Origin: Desulfovibrio mangrovi
GTDB lineage: Bacteria; Desulfobacterota; Desulfovibrionia; Desulfovibrionales; Desulfovibrionaceae
Length of the DNA stretch: 64,000 nt
Direction of reading: 5' to 3'
NCBI RefSeq assembly: GCF_026230175.1
Contig: NZ_CP104208.1
Location: forward strand, 496,001-560,000
Shown here: positions 42,278-51,822 of the stretch, in pieces
How the letters are laid out: the number at the start of each line of letters is the position of its first letter
Position numbering within the stretch: the stretch's first letter is position 1
Notes under the pieces: generated by a model
What the model was told of the DNA's origin: nothing
What the model saw: the letters and a program-made list of their open reading frames with translations, nothing else
Databases searched by the model: none
Translations under genes and position numbers: made by a program

Positions 42278-42760
42278 ATGTTACCGACTGTAAAGAAGGT
42301 GTTGTACGCAACTGACCTGTCTCCTGCCGCCACGCATGCTCTTGGGTTTGCTTTGAGCGTTGCGCAAAAGTATGGCGCAGAGCTTACCGTGCTGCATGTC
42401 ATTCCTGAATTGCCTCAGGAATACGGACTTGCATCCGGTTTTGACTTCACCCCCGATTTCGATAAGGAAATGTGGGAATCTTTCAAGAAGGGTAGAGAGA
42501 CTGGCGCACGAACAGAACTGGAAAAGGTGGTTCGCGAAGCATGTGTGAAGTTCGGTGCAACTCCTGTCGGGCCCGAGCATCTTGTTGTCCGTCATGGTAG
42601 AGCTGTCGAGGTGATTGTAGACGAAGCGCGACGTGCTGATCTGGTAGTGATGGGTACTCAGGGTCATGGACGCATCGGCGGTCTGCTTATGGGTAGTGTA
42701 GCGCAGGGTGTTCTTGCCAAGTGTGAAACTCCTGTTATGGTGGTACGCGTCGGTTCATAG
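42278..42760 (+). CDS. Universal stress protein (UspA family)
   Basis: 160 residues from the ATG at 42278, with AAGGAGGT upstream. N-terminal VLYATDLSPAATHALGFALSVAQKYGAELTVLHV and C-terminal ATP-binding motif GTQGHGRIGGLLMGSVAQGV (G-2x-G-9x-G-S type). Probably ATP-binding. Role in stress adaptation is inferred from the family. Stands alone. Confidence 0.9.
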   Translation: MLPTVKKVLYATDLSPAATHALGFALSVAQKYGAELTVLHVIPELPQEYGLASGFDFTPDFDKEMWESFKKGRETGARTELEKVVREACVKFGATPVGPEHLVVRHGRAVEVIVDEARRADLVVMGTQGHGRIGGLLMGSVAQGVLAKCETPVMVVRVGS

Positions 42761-42875
42761 CTTTTGATTCGCCTGTTCCGTAGAGAGTGCCATTCGCAGC
42801 GTAGCTGCATCATGCGCACGCGGAAATGAGAATCATGTGTGCAATCGAATGACGCAGATATCGGAAGTGGAATGT

Positions 42876-42912
42876 GAAAAGCGGCTGTCGTCGGTAAGAC
42901 GGCAGCCGCTTC
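42876..42912 (-). terminator. Terminator of FAD oxidoreductase gene
   Basis: AGCGGCTGTCGTC / GACGGCAGCCGCT stem with one mismatch; on the minus strand it ends with TTTT, 24 bases past the stop at 42936. Confidence 0.75.
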
Positions 42913-42935
42913 TGTGTGCGTCGGGGCGGCTGTAA

Positions 42936-44486
42936 TCAGCCGATAAGAGCAGCCACTGCCGTGGCCACACGTTCGCCGTCCATGGCGGCGGAGATGATGC
43001 CTCCGGCGTACCCTGCGCCTTCGCCACAGGGGAAGAGACGTCCGGCCGTTGGATGCTCCAGCGTGTCCTTGTCGCGCGGGATGCGCACTGGTGAACTGGT
43101 ACGGGATTCCACGGCAAGCACCTTGGCTTCGTTTGAATCGTATCCTTTGTACTTCTTGCCGAAGAGAGGCAGGGATGTGCGTAGACGGCGGGCCACCCCT
43201 GCAGGCAGCAGTTCATGCAGCGGGGCGGCATAGATGCCGGGAATATAGGACGACTTGGGCAGGCTTGCGGAAACGCGGCCCATGATGAAGTCGCCCACCA
43301 TCTGTGCCGGTGCCTTCTGCGAGACGCCGTCACCGGCAGCAAACATGGCCTTTTCCACGGAGGCCTGAAATTCCAGAGCGGCAAGCGGGTTCTCCGTAGC
43401 GCCGATGTCTTCCAGCCTGATTTCCACCACCAGACCCGCATTGGCAAAGGGGGCGTTGCGGGCGGCCAGGCTCATGCCGTTCAGCACCAGTTCGCCGGGA
43501 GCAGTGGAGGCGGGTACAACGAATCCACCCGGACACATGCAGAAGGAGAACACGCCGCGTTCGTCAACCTGCTGGGTGATGCGGTAGCTGGCAGCGGGCA
43601 GATTGGGGTGGCGTGGCGACTGGTGATAGAAGATGCCGTCTATCAGCTCCTGAGGGTGCTCAATGCGGACGCCCAGCGCAAACGGTTTGGCCTCTATGAG
43701 AATGTTACGTGCGTGGAGCATGTGGAACACGTCCCGCGCAGAATGGCCTGTGGCGAGAATCACGGCATCCGCTTCAACTGTGGAACCGTCTGCGAGAACG
43801 GCGCCGGTCACCTGACCGTCCTTCATGACAAGGTCGGCCACATGGGCGTTGAAATGGATTTCGCCGCCGGCACCCTCAATGGCTTCGCGGATACGTCGCA
43901 CAATGCGCGGCAGCATGTTGGATCCCAGATGCGGGTGCGCATCGATACGGATGTCCGGCGTGGCCCCATGCTCAATGAGCAGATCCAGAATGCGCCCCAC
44001 GTTGCCGCGCTTGGTGGCGCGGGTGTAGAGCTTGCCGTCGGAATAGGTGCCTGCGCCGCCCTCGCCGAAGCAGTAGTTCGAGTGGGGGTTGACCGTGCCA
44101 TCCGTGTACAGCGGCTTGAGATCCTTGCGGCGGGCGTTTACGTCCTTGCCCCGTTCCAGAACAATGGGCTGTATGCCGTGTTCAAGCAGGGTCAGGGCGG
44201 CCACATAGCCTGCGGGACCTGCACCGGCAATGACGACCCTGCGTCCCTTGAGCGGAACAGGGCGGAAGAAGGGACCTTCCGTTGCGGGCTCGTCCTGCGG
44301 GGCAATGACCACCTGCAGCACGAACTGCGGGCGGCGGGAACGGGCGTCGATGGACCGGCGGGTGACGCGGGTATACAGATTCGGGTCGTCGTGCAGTCCC
44401 GCCTTGTTCAGGGCGGCTTTGCGGATGGCGTTGGGCTTGTGAATGCGGTCGGGATCTATTTTAATTTCCACGGTAACAGGCTTCAT
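42936..44486 (-). CDS. FAD-dependent oxidoreductase
   Basis: 516 residues. An N-terminal region (1-75) with alpha/beta pattern, then FAD motif RVVIAGAGPAGYVAALTLLE near residue 84, PLYTDGTVNPHSNYCFGEGGAGTYSDGKLYTR near residue 127, VILATGHSARDVFHML, and a C-terminal CGEGAGYAGGIISAAMDG. This matches the NAD(P)/FAD-dependent oxidoreductase family with PF-like N-terminal domain, common in anaerobes and bacteria. Substrate unknown; sometimes annotated as dehydrogenase or protoporphyrin-like, but no firm activity. Divergent from the HD gene. Confidence 0.85.
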   Translation of the reverse strand: MKPVTVEIKIDPDRIHKPNAIRKAALNKAGLHDDPNLYTRVTRRSIDARSRRPQFVLQVVIAPQDEPATEGPFFRPVPLKGRRVVIAGAGPAGYVAALTLLEHGIQPIVLERGKDVNARRKDLKPLYTDGTVNPHSNYCFGEGGAGTYSDGKLYTRATKRGNVGRILDLLIEHGATPDIRIDAHPHLGSNMLPRIVRRIREAIEGAGGEIHFNAHVADLVMKDGQVTGAVLADGSTVEADAVILATGHSARDVFHMLHARNILIEAKPFALGVRIEHPQELIDGIFYHQSPRHPNLPAASYRITQQVDERGVFSFCMCPGGFVVPASTAPGELVLNGMSLAARNAPFANAGLVVEIRLEDIGATENPLAALEFQASVEKAMFAAGDGVSQKAPAQMVGDFIMGRVSASLPKSSYIPGIYAAPLHELLPAGVARRLRTSLPLFGKKYKGYDSNEAKVLAVESRTSSPVRIPRDKDTLEHPTAGRLFPCGEGAGYAGGIISAAMDGERVATAVAALIG

Positions 44487-44772
44487 GGATATCTCTCTGT
44501 AAATGCTGTTCTGGCAGGAGCGGGCATTACGGTCTGCCCGTGCGCGGCCTACTATACTCCCTGCCTGTGTGTCACGTCAAAATAAAGCCCTGCAAGGCAA
44601 AGGGATACGGGCATGCGTAGTTACCCGCCCTGTTGCCGGTGTGTGCTGCAGTAAAGTGTGTGAACAGTCACGCTAATGTGCGCGTATTGTGACAGAGCAG
44701 GGTGGGCGGGCATGTATCTTCCCTTCATGTTTCATGATCTCATGAATGATAACAACAGGAAAGGTAAGGTAC

Positions 44773-45891
44773 ATGATCAATCTTGAACGTAGAGAATTGT
44801 TGAAGTTGGGCGCGGTTGCGGGGGCACTCGCCCTTGTCGGAACCAAACCGCTTGCTGCAGGTGCTGCATCGTCGAGAATAACCCTTGAAGCACTGCGGGA
44901 AATGAGCCCTGTGCAGATGGCAGAGGCTTCCGGCCCTGCCATGGCCTCATGGGAAAGCGTGCGCAGTCAGGCTGCGGAAATCCGTAACCCTGCACTTCGT
45001 CGTCAGGTGGCTGCAATTCTTGAGAATCCTTCGCCCACCCTCATGAAGCACATCGGCGCTCCGGAAAAGAAGGCCATTCACAAGGAACTGGTTGCCGAGA
45101 AACTCATCGAGGGCGTGAGCGAGCAGGTCTTTCTGCCGCCGGTCAAGGATGCCTCCAAGGCCAGCCAGCCGTTTTACGCGGCTCCCGGAAGCGGTTACCA
45201 GAGCCATCATGCCTACCCCGGAGGACTGGCCACGCATACGGACCTGAACGTCCGCGTTTCCAAGGCGCTGGCCGACGGTTACCTTGATGTTTACGGTTAC
45301 GGATTGGATCGTGACGTGGTCATTGCATCCCAGTTGCTGCATGACCTGCACAAACCGTGGGTCTTTCAGTGGCAGGTTAACGGCGAATCGCGCTCGGAAA
45401 TGAAGCTGGCCGGTACCGGCGAGCACCATCCTCTCGGTGTTGCCGAGTCCATTGCCAGAGGGCTTCCTGCTGATGTCATTGTTGCGCAGGCCTGTGCGCA
45501 TAACCATCCCCGCACGCCGGAAGATGAGGCGCAGGTGGTGGGTTGGCTGAAGGCGGCCGCCATTCTCAACGGCATAGACCCCGTGCAGTACGGCCTGCTC
45601 GAAAAGGGCGGCAAGACTCTGCCTCTGCCCAGACGGCAGGAAGGGTTTGTCTGCCATCTCGGCGACCATGACTGGGTGCTTACCGTTCCGGCTGCACAGT
45701 GGATCATTCCTGTCGTACAGACCATTGCTCAGCGCGATTACGGCATCAAGGCTGATGATGCGGCCATGTTTAACAGGTTCCGCAACTATGTGTTCTCTCA
45801 GATTTCGATCATGTCTCTTTACGAGACCTACGCTGCCAAGGGAGAAGCAGAGCTGACCCGCGTGGTGCACAGCTTGGTGCAGCGGGCTTAG
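44773..45891 (+). CDS. Tat-type HD-domain protein
   Basis: 372 residues from the ATG at 44773. The N-terminus MINLERRELLKLGAVAGALALVG has RRELLK, a twin-arginine signal, so the protein is predicted to be exported folded to the periplasm. HD metal-binding features: YQSHHAYPGGLATHTDLN near residue 142, LLHDLHKPWVFQW near 190, and CAHNHPRTPEDE near 240. It is a divergent metal-dependent phosphohydrolase; a Tat-exported HD enzyme is uncommon. Substrate unknown. Confidence 0.8.
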   Translation: MINLERRELLKLGAVAGALALVGTKPLAAGAASSRITLEALREMSPVQMAEASGPAMASWESVRSQAAEIRNPALRRQVAAILENPSPTLMKHIGAPEKKAIHKELVAEKLIEGVSEQVFLPPVKDASKASQPFYAAPGSGYQSHHAYPGGLATHTDLNVRVSKALADGYLDVYGYGLDRDVVIASQLLHDLHKPWVFQWQVNGESRSEMKLAGTGEHHPLGVAESIARGLPADVIVAQACAHNHPRTPEDEAQVVGWLKAAAILNGIDPVQYGLLEKGGKTLPLPRRQEGFVCHLGDHDWVLTVPAAQWIIPVVQTIAQRDYGIKADDAAMFNRFRNYVFSQISIMSLYETYAAKGEAELTRVVHSLVQRA

Positions 45892-45910
45892 ACAGTCCCG
45901 GCATGTAAAA

Positions 45911-45941
45911 AAGAAGGCCCGCTTGCTGTAGCGGGCCTTTT
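45911..45941 (+). terminator. Terminator of Tat HD gene
   Basis: AAGGCCCGCT / AGCGGGCCTT stem with a 6-base loop, T-rich tail, 22 bases beyond the stop. Confidence 0.85.
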
Positions 45942-46085
45942 GGCGTGGTGCGGGTGGAGTATCGGATAATAGCCGCAACTGGATGCAGTGTGCGCATGGA
46001 GCGGGTTCCCCAGCCCGTCATGCAAAGCCGTGGCGTCGAACCACCATTGCGATGGGCGGCTGGGCAGCCGGGTAGGTCATTGTGC

Positions 46086-46919
46086 TCAGCGAATGGTTGC
46101 CAGAATGGCCATGGCGTCTTGAGGCAGCGGGATGATGCCGCGCGGGAAGTGCTCGATCTGGTCTCCGGCCATGACGTGGGCGGCCCATTTGCGAACGGAG
46201 ACGTGAAACAGCCCCGGGTTGTTCTGCACGATGAACGCCTTGGCCGCTGCATCGTCCGCCACGGCCTGACCGGTGAAGCTGCCCCCGTGTTTGCAGTAGG
46301 TGAACAGGGGCTGTTCCACACGCTCGAAGCGGAAGTTCTTTACAGCCGCCTGTGCCCAGAAGTCCCAGTCTTCGTATTTGGTATTGCTGCGGAATCCCTG
46401 GCTCTGTTCCCACACCCTGCGGCGGAAGACCGCCGGAGATGTGACCACGTTCTGCCACGACAGCAACAGCGGGGTAGCGCAGGGGAGGAGGATTGTCTGC
46501 GGCTGCGCGCCTTCCTCGCTTTCGAAGACTACCTGCTGGGCCGTGTAGACCAGATCGATTTCCGGCCTGCTGAGCAGTACGGAGCAGCAGGCCTGCAGGA
46601 ATTCTGGGGCTATGAGGTCGTCTGCATCAATCGTGAACAGGAGTGCGCCCTTTGCTCTTGCAAGCCCCTTGTTGCGCACAGGGGCGGGGTGTCCCTTGCC
46701 TCCGGCCTGCAGCAGGACGAATCGGCCGCAATCCAGATCCTTGCCCAGTTCCTCCGCAATGGTCATCGAATCATCCGAACTGCCGTCGTCCACCAGAATG
46801 ATCTCCGTATTGCCCAGAGGACGGCTCTGGTGCCGCAACGCGTCAAACAGGCGGGGCAGATAGGCCCCGTAGTTATGATTGGTTATGACGATACTGAGTT
46901 CCGGTGACAGGTTGTTCAT
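46086..46919 (-). CDS. Glycosyltransferase family 2
   Basis: 277 residues. GT-A fold: LSIVITNHNYGAYLPRLFDAL at the start, IILVDDGSSDDSM near residue 40, the GKGHPAPVRNKGLARAKG stretch, then the LLFTIDADD DxD-like motif near residue 94. Transfers a sugar from a nucleotide sugar in polysaccharide or glycan synthesis; acceptor unknown. C-terminal part (ENF…PQDAMAILATIR) may bind acceptor. Stands alone and is divergent from nfeD. Confidence 0.88.
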   Translation of the reverse strand: MNNLSPELSIVITNHNYGAYLPRLFDALRHQSRPLGNTEIILVDDGSSDDSMTIAEELGKDLDCGRFVLLQAGGKGHPAPVRNKGLARAKGALLFTIDADDLIAPEFLQACCSVLLSRPEIDLVYTAQQVVFESEEGAQPQTILLPCATPLLLSWQNVVTSPAVFRRRVWEQSQGFRSNTKYEDWDFWAQAAVKNFRFERVEQPLFTYCKHGGSFTGQAVADDAAAKAFIVQNNPGLFHVSVRKWAAHVMAGDQIEHFPRGIIPLPQDAMAILATIR

Positions 46920-47188
46920 GTCGGATGATCTTGCCTTGGATTGTTACTGGAAAAGCCGGATGGCCCTCAAAGCAGTATCCCATATCCCCACACGACTGCA
47001 AAGTGCTTTCGGAACGTTGTGAAGGTGCGGGTAGTTGATGCGACAGTAAAGCGGGGATTACCGGTTATTAATTCTGTGCAGACGTGATATGGTTACCGGT
47101 ATGGATGTATACATTTTTGCTGGTTGCGATTACCCTGTATTTCGTGAGTTAAGCCAATGTCCCTGAACTTTCGCAAGGAGCCTGCCTG

Positions 47189-47653
47189 ATGCCCTATTTT
47201 CTTTCTCCTTGGCTTCTCTGGTTTCTGGCCGGTGTTGTCATCATGCTGGCGGAACTGGCTGTGCCGGGATTCGTCATCATCTTTTTCGGTGTCGGCTGCT
47301 GGGCAGCCGCCCTTGCAGCGATGTTGTTTCCTGATGCTTTCACGGCCCAGATTGCCGTGTTTATGGTGGTATCGCTGGTGTCGCTTTTGTGTCTTCGTAA
47401 AGCGGCTGTACGGATTTTTGTGGGGCGCAGTGAAGATGCCCCGGAAGAGGATACCGGCAATGTACCGTTAGGCGCACGCGTCATGGTGGAGCAGGACATT
47501 CTTCCCGGCAGGGAAGGGCGAGTGCGTTTTCGCGGTACGCTCTGGTCGGCCATTGCGGAGGAGCCCATTGTTGCCGGAACCGAAGCGGAGATCGTGGGGG
47601 TGGATAAGGCCAACCGTTCCTGCCTGCGGCTCAAATCTGTTTCTTCCAATTAA
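47189..47653 (+). CDS. NfeD family membrane protein
   Basis: 154 residues (AAGGAGCC before the ATG). Three transmembrane helices: WLLWFLAGVVIMLAELAVPGFVIIFFG, CWAAALAAMLFP and TAQIAVFMVVSLVSLLCLRK; then the C-terminal OB-like NfeD domain (about 85-154: VPLGARVMVEQDI … GRVRFRGTLWSAIAEEPIVAGTEAEIVGVDKA). Short NfeD1b form, typically encoded next to a stomatin-type protein, as here. Confidence 0.88.
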   Translation: MPYFLSPWLLWFLAGVVIMLAELAVPGFVIIFFGVGCWAAALAAMLFPDAFTAQIAVFMVVSLVSLLCLRKAAVRIFVGRSEDAPEEDTGNVPLGARVMVEQDILPGREGRVRFRGTLWSAIAEEPIVAGTEAEIVGVDKANRSCLRLKSVSSN

Positions 47654-47780
47654 CCCCGGCCTGCCGGGAAGATTGAATGTGTTTCTTCCCGCAGGTTGCA
47701 TGTGCTCCGAGGTTTCTGTCCATAATGAACAGAAGGGGCGGTGTGTCCCGGTTCAATAATAACTACTGGAGAGTACTCAT

Positions 47781-48713
47781 ATGCTGACTCCTGCAACAGT
47801 TGCCCTTATTGCCCTTGCTGTGCTGCTTATCGTCGTTCTCATCAAGGGAGCGGTGATTGTACCGCAGAAAACAGCGGCCATTGTGGAACGTCTGGGCAAG
47901 TACAGTCGTACCCTGGAGGCCGGCTTTCACGTACTTATCCCGTTTGTTGACCGCACTTCCTATACCTTCAGCCTGAAGGAAAAGGTGGTGGATGTGCCCG
48001 CGCAGATCTGTATCACCAAGGATAACGTGAGCGTAGAGGTGGACGGCATCATCTATCTGGAAGTGCAGGATGCCTTCAAGGCCGCCTACGGCATAGACAA
48101 CTACCTGCGTGCCGCTTCGCAGCTGGCGCAGACCACGCTGCGTTCGGCCATAGGCAAGATCGATCTCGACAAGACGTTTGAGGAGCGCGAGAAGATCAAC
48201 AATGAAGTCATTGACGCCATTGATCAGGCGGCCATGACGTGGGGCGTTAAGGTGCTGCGATACGAAATCAAGGACATCACGCCGCCCCTGTCCGTGAAGG
48301 AAGCCATGGAAGCGCAGATGACGGCGGAACGCCAGAAGCGCGCCAATATCGCCACCTCGGAAGGGGTGCGGCAGAGCATGATCAATCAGTCGGAAGGCGA
48401 AAAACAGAAGCAGATCAACGAGGCGGAAGGTAAGGCTGCACAGGTGACGCTGGTCGCCGAGGCCGATGCCAAGCGTATCGAGATGCTGGCGAGCGCCACG
48501 GCACAGGGTATTCGTCTGGTGGCAGAAGCCATCAAGGCCGATGGCGGACTTGAAGCTCTGAATATGCGGCTTGCCGAGCAGTACATCAAGGAGTTCGGCA
48601 ACCTTGCCAAGCAGACCAACACCGTGCTCATGCCTGCCAACGTCTCGGATGTGGCAGGGGTCATTGCCACCGCCATGTCTACGGTGAAGGAAATGAAGGT
48701 CAAAGTGGAGTGA
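47781..48713 (+). CDS. SPFH/stomatin-like (paraslipin) protein
   Basis: 310 residues. One N-terminal membrane helix (VALIALAVLLIVVLIKGAVIV), then an SPFH domain (IVPQKTAAIVERLGKYSRTLEAGFHVLIPFVDR near residue 29; KDITPPLSVKEAMEAQMTAER near 165) and a coiled-coil (about 160-230). Forms oligomers in the membrane and is paired with NfeD, thought to control membrane protein quality or microdomains. Followed by a terminator. Confidence 0.9.
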   Translation: MLTPATVALIALAVLLIVVLIKGAVIVPQKTAAIVERLGKYSRTLEAGFHVLIPFVDRTSYTFSLKEKVVDVPAQICITKDNVSVEVDGIIYLEVQDAFKAAYGIDNYLRAASQLAQTTLRSAIGKIDLDKTFEEREKINNEVIDAIDQAAMTWGVKVLRYEIKDITPPLSVKEAMEAQMTAERQKRANIATSEGVRQSMINQSEGEKQKQINEAEGKAAQVTLVAEADAKRIEMLASATAQGIRLVAEAIKADGGLEALNMRLAEQYIKEFGNLAKQTNTVLMPANVSDVAGVIATAMSTVKEMKVKVE

Positions 48714-48744
48714 GGGAGTTTTCCCACATCCGGGCACCAGCTAT

Positions 48745-48780
48745 AAAGGCCGGAAGCGATGTCGCTTCCGGCCTTTTTTT
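48745..48780 (+). terminator. Terminator of stomatin gene
   Basis: AAAGGCCGGAAGCGA / TCGCTTCCGGCCTTT, loop TG, T7 tail. Confidence 0.92.
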
Positions 48781-48945
48781 ACTGGAAATCCGGGACAAGC
48801 CGCCTTTATTGCCATCTGCCGATCGAAGGGCAGGGGGCTGGACATCAGCGGGCTTGCGGCGTCAGGGATACAGCAGGCAATTGGGTGGTTGCCTCTTGTC
48901 CGGCGGAGTGATGCGTTTTGCTGTTCTTGATTGTTATCCCAATTC

Positions 48946-51525
48946 TCAGGCGTCCAGCACTTCGCGGACGATGCGCGAGAATTCGGCCAGTTCAAACGGT
49001 TTGAGCATGATCTTGCGTATGCCGTGCTGCCCTTCGCGTATGGAGCGCAGCGCTTCCGAGTAGCCGGTACAGAGAATGACGGGCAGGTCGGGGCGGATGG
49101 CATAGACCGACTCGGCGAGCTTGGAGCCGGTGAGTCCGGGCATGGTCTGGTCGGTGACGATCAGGTCGAAGGCATCGGGGGTCGCGGCCACCCGCTCCAG
49201 TGCGGCACGGCTGTCGGTAAGTCCCGTGACTTTGTAGCCGAGATCTTCCAGCAACTGGCTGTTGATGGCGACGAGATCCTCTTCGTCGTCCACAAGCAGG
49301 ATGCGGCCCTGTCCGTGTACGGCAGCTTCCTCTTCTCCGGCCACTTCCGCGTCTGCCTTTCCGGCAAGGGGGAGCAGCAGGGTGAAGGCTGTGCCTTTTC
49401 CTTCCTTGCTGCGTGCGGTGATTTCGCCCCCCATGCTGCCGATGATGCCGTGCACCATGGCGAGGCCCATGCCGGTGCCTTCGCCTTGCGGCTTGGTGGT
49501 GAAGAATGGATCAAAGATGCGGTTCAGCAGGTCGGCGGGAATGCCGCTGCCGGAGTCCGAGACTTCAAGCTGGATGTATCTTCCCGGTACGAGTTGGCTG
49601 GTGGGCGTGATGTCACGTTCCGTCAGCGTACGCGGACGGGTGCTCACACGCAGCACGCCGCCGGTTTCGCGCATGGCGTAGGCTGCGTTGGTGCCGAGGT
49701 TCATGATGATCTGATGGATCTGGCTGGGGTCCGCCATGAGAGTGCCCTCCGCCTGCAGGTCCGCCTCAATGGTGATGGTCGAGGGCAGGGACGTGCGCAG
49801 CAGGTTGAGTACCTCATGAATGAGCGGGGCCAGTTCCACGCGGCGGCGTTCCGGTTCGCGGCGGCGGGAGAAGACCAGAATCTGGTTCACCATCTCGCGT
49901 GCGCGTGCGGCTACCTTGCGGATGCGTTCAAGATTGCTTGCGGCGCGGCTGTCCGGAGAGACTGAAGGCAGCGCGAGCTCCGCATAGCCGGATATGGCCG
50001 CGATGATGTTGTTGAAGTCATGGGCAATGCCACCTGCGAGTGTGCCCAGTTCCTCCATCTTCTGGCTCTGGCGCATTCGGGTTTCCATGCGCAGCTTTTC
50101 GGTAATGTCTCTTACTACTTCCACAATGTTAATGACCTTGCCTTCGTCATCAAGCACGGGGGTAATGGAAAGGTCGCCTTCAAGCAGACTGCCGTCTTTT
50201 CGCTTGTACGTTGTCTGGCCGCGCCATACTTCACCTTTGCCTATGTTGTCCCATATGCTCCGGTAGAAGGAATCGTCGTGCCTGTCGCTGCGGACCATGG
50301 CGATGTGCCTGCCTTTGAGCTCGGCTTCGGAGTAGCCGGTCATGGCCTGAAATGACGGGTTGGTGTATTCCACGTATCCCTGCGTATCCAGAATGAAGAT
50401 GCCGTCCTCGGTCTGCTCCATGGCAGCAAGCATGCGCATGCGGTCCTTGAGCTCCTTCTTGAGCTCTTCGGTGCGTTGCTGCACGCGGCGTTGCAGGGTG
50501 CGGTTCCATATGATGATGGACACAAAGGTGAAGATCACGAAGAGCACGCTGCCTGCCACATAGAACCAGAAGCGCTTGTTCTGCAGGAAGAAGGACATGT
50601 AGTTCTGGTCCAGACGCACCCAGCGGCGATAGATGGTGCTCTGTTCGGCAGGGGTGATGCTGTCCAGCCCCTTTTGCATGATGCGGGCGAGAATGGGCCA
50701 GTCGGAGCGCACGGCAATGCGGTTGAAGATGGCAAATTCCGTATGTCCGGCAACGCGAAGGTTGGTAATGCCCTTGTCTTCGATGAAGTAGCTGGCCTGC
50801 GGCAGCGAGATGATGGTGGCGTCTATTTCGTCAAAGGAGACATGCAGCAGGGCGGCAAGGTAGTTGTAGACCGGCTGGATGTGGATTGTCGGATAATATT
50901 TATGGATGTAGTCGATGACCGCGTATTCATTGGGCAGGGCAAGTTCCATGCGTTTTTCGCGCATGGTTTCCAGCGTGAGGAAATCCTTCTGGCTCTTGTT
51001 GACCAGAATGACGGTGGGCAGTTCCAGATAGGGTTTGGTGAACTGCATATAGTCGATGCGCGCCGGATTGCCAGCAAAGGCCGCGATCATGTCTATCTCG
51101 CGATTCTTTGCCATATCGAGGAGTTGCTTCATGTTGTCCGGCTCCACGATTTTGAACTTCACGTGCAGCCGTTCTTCCAGCAGGTGCATGTAGTCCGCAA
51201 CCATGCCACGGTATTCACCGTACTCATCCAGATATTCCAGCGGCCGGGAGGCAGGGGTGGCGGCAACCACGAAGGTTTTGTCATGCTCCGTGAGCCAGAC
51301 CCGCTCTTCAAAGGTCAGCGGGTCCTTCCAGCCCTGATGCAATGGCAGCAGGTTCAGGGCGAAGGCTGAAATGAAGATGATGACGAGCACTGCGAAGCCG
51401 AATCCCCAGAATGGGAGATACTGTTGAGAGAGCAGGCTGGCGAAACGGCCCTTGGGGGCGCGTGCCTGCTTCCCGTTGCGGGACTTGTTTTTCCGGCTAT
51501 CGCTTGTGCGGGTGGTGTTGGACAT
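48946..51525 (-). CDS. Hybrid sensor histidine kinase with SBP sensor
   Basis: 859 residues from the ATG at 51525 (GTGGAGGAAG upstream); a longer frame would cover the sigma-54-like promoter. Transmembrane helix at about 33-60, a periplasmic SBP_bac_3-type sensor domain (about 75-310: FVVAATPASRPLEYLDEYG … RIDYMQFTKPYLELPTVILVN), a second transmembrane helix near 318-340, a PAS domain (IFILDTQGYVEYTNPSFQAMTGYS, about 380-480), HisKA with AGGIAHDFNNIIAA (His about 500), ATPase motifs, and a C-terminal receiver with DLIVTDQTMPG (Asp about 790). Senses a small periplasmic ligand, probably an amino acid. Phosphorylates the regulator at 51823. Confidence 0.9.
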   Translation of the reverse strand: MSNTTRTSDSRKNKSRNGKQARAPKGRFASLLSQQYLPFWGFGFAVLVIIFISAFALNLLPLHQGWKDPLTFEERVWLTEHDKTFVVAATPASRPLEYLDEYGEYRGMVADYMHLLEERLHVKFKIVEPDNMKQLLDMAKNREIDMIAAFAGNPARIDYMQFTKPYLELPTVILVNKSQKDFLTLETMREKRMELALPNEYAVIDYIHKYYPTIHIQPVYNYLAALLHVSFDEIDATIISLPQASYFIEDKGITNLRVAGHTEFAIFNRIAVRSDWPILARIMQKGLDSITPAEQSTIYRRWVRLDQNYMSFFLQNKRFWFYVAGSVLFVIFTFVSIIIWNRTLQRRVQQRTEELKKELKDRMRMLAAMEQTEDGIFILDTQGYVEYTNPSFQAMTGYSEAELKGRHIAMVRSDRHDDSFYRSIWDNIGKGEVWRGQTTYKRKDGSLLEGDLSITPVLDDEGKVINIVEVVRDITEKLRMETRMRQSQKMEELGTLAGGIAHDFNNIIAAISGYAELALPSVSPDSRAASNLERIRKVAARAREMVNQILVFSRRREPERRRVELAPLIHEVLNLLRTSLPSTITIEADLQAEGTLMADPSQIHQIIMNLGTNAAYAMRETGGVLRVSTRPRTLTERDITPTSQLVPGRYIQLEVSDSGSGIPADLLNRIFDPFFTTKPQGEGTGMGLAMVHGIIGSMGGEITARSKEGKGTAFTLLLPLAGKADAEVAGEEEAAVHGQGRILLVDDEEDLVAINSQLLEDLGYKVTGLTDSRAALERVAATPDAFDLIVTDQTMPGLTGSKLAESVYAIRPDLPVILCTGYSEALRSIREGQHGIRKIMLKPFELAEFSRIVREVLDA

Positions 51526-51556
51526 TCTTCCTCCACATTTTTCAATAATACCCAGA

Positions 51557-51573
51557 TGCATGAAGCTTGCCAA
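51557..51573 (-). promoter_or_regulatory. Sigma-54 promoter for the sensor kinase
   Basis: On the minus strand TTGGCAAGCTTCATGCA: GG and GC are ten bases apart as in the sigma-54 consensus TTGGCACG-N4-TTGCA. Transcription would start about 20 bases before the kinase ATG. Confidence 0.7.
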
Positions 51574-51645
51574 GAAATGAATTTGTTTGCTTAATCAATC
51601 ATTGTTGTTCATGGAGATTGTCATGCGGAAGCGTGCGCAGGTTTT

Positions 51646-51666
51646 GTGTCCCGAAAAAGTGAACAT
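51646..51666. promoter_or_regulatory. Operator copy 1 (TGTCCCG-N5-GTGAACA)
   Basis: GTGTCCCGAAAAAGTGAACAT: two half sites in inverted orientation around an A5 spacer, about 75 bases upstream of the kinase sigma-54 promoter, a normal position for an enhancer-binding activator. The same sequence recurs three times upstream of dctP. A further half-site GTGTCCCG lies at 51675. Confidence 0.7.
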
Positions 51667-51716
51667 GCCCTTTAGTGTCCCGTCATTCCTTGGTTTGAGG
51701 GGCGCGTGACCGGTTG

Positions 51717-51732
51717 TGGTGCGGGATGTGCG
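51717..51732 (+). promoter_or_regulatory. Possible sigma-54 promoter for the regulator
   Basis: TGGTGCGGGATGTGCG has GG and GC ten bases apart and 8 of 11 consensus bases, about 90 bases upstream of the regulator ATG. Weak candidate. Confidence 0.35.
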
Positions 51733-51822
51733 GGTTGATTGTCTCGCCTGTATGGTGCATTGAGCTTTCCACAAGGACAGCAACAGCGTACACTGTGCCG
51801 AACAGGCAGGTATGGAGACGAC

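Noticed and set aside
51573-51573. A longer start for the histidine kinase at 51573
   Set aside because: It would begin inside the sigma-54-like promoter; the ATG at 51525 has a better ribosome-binding site.
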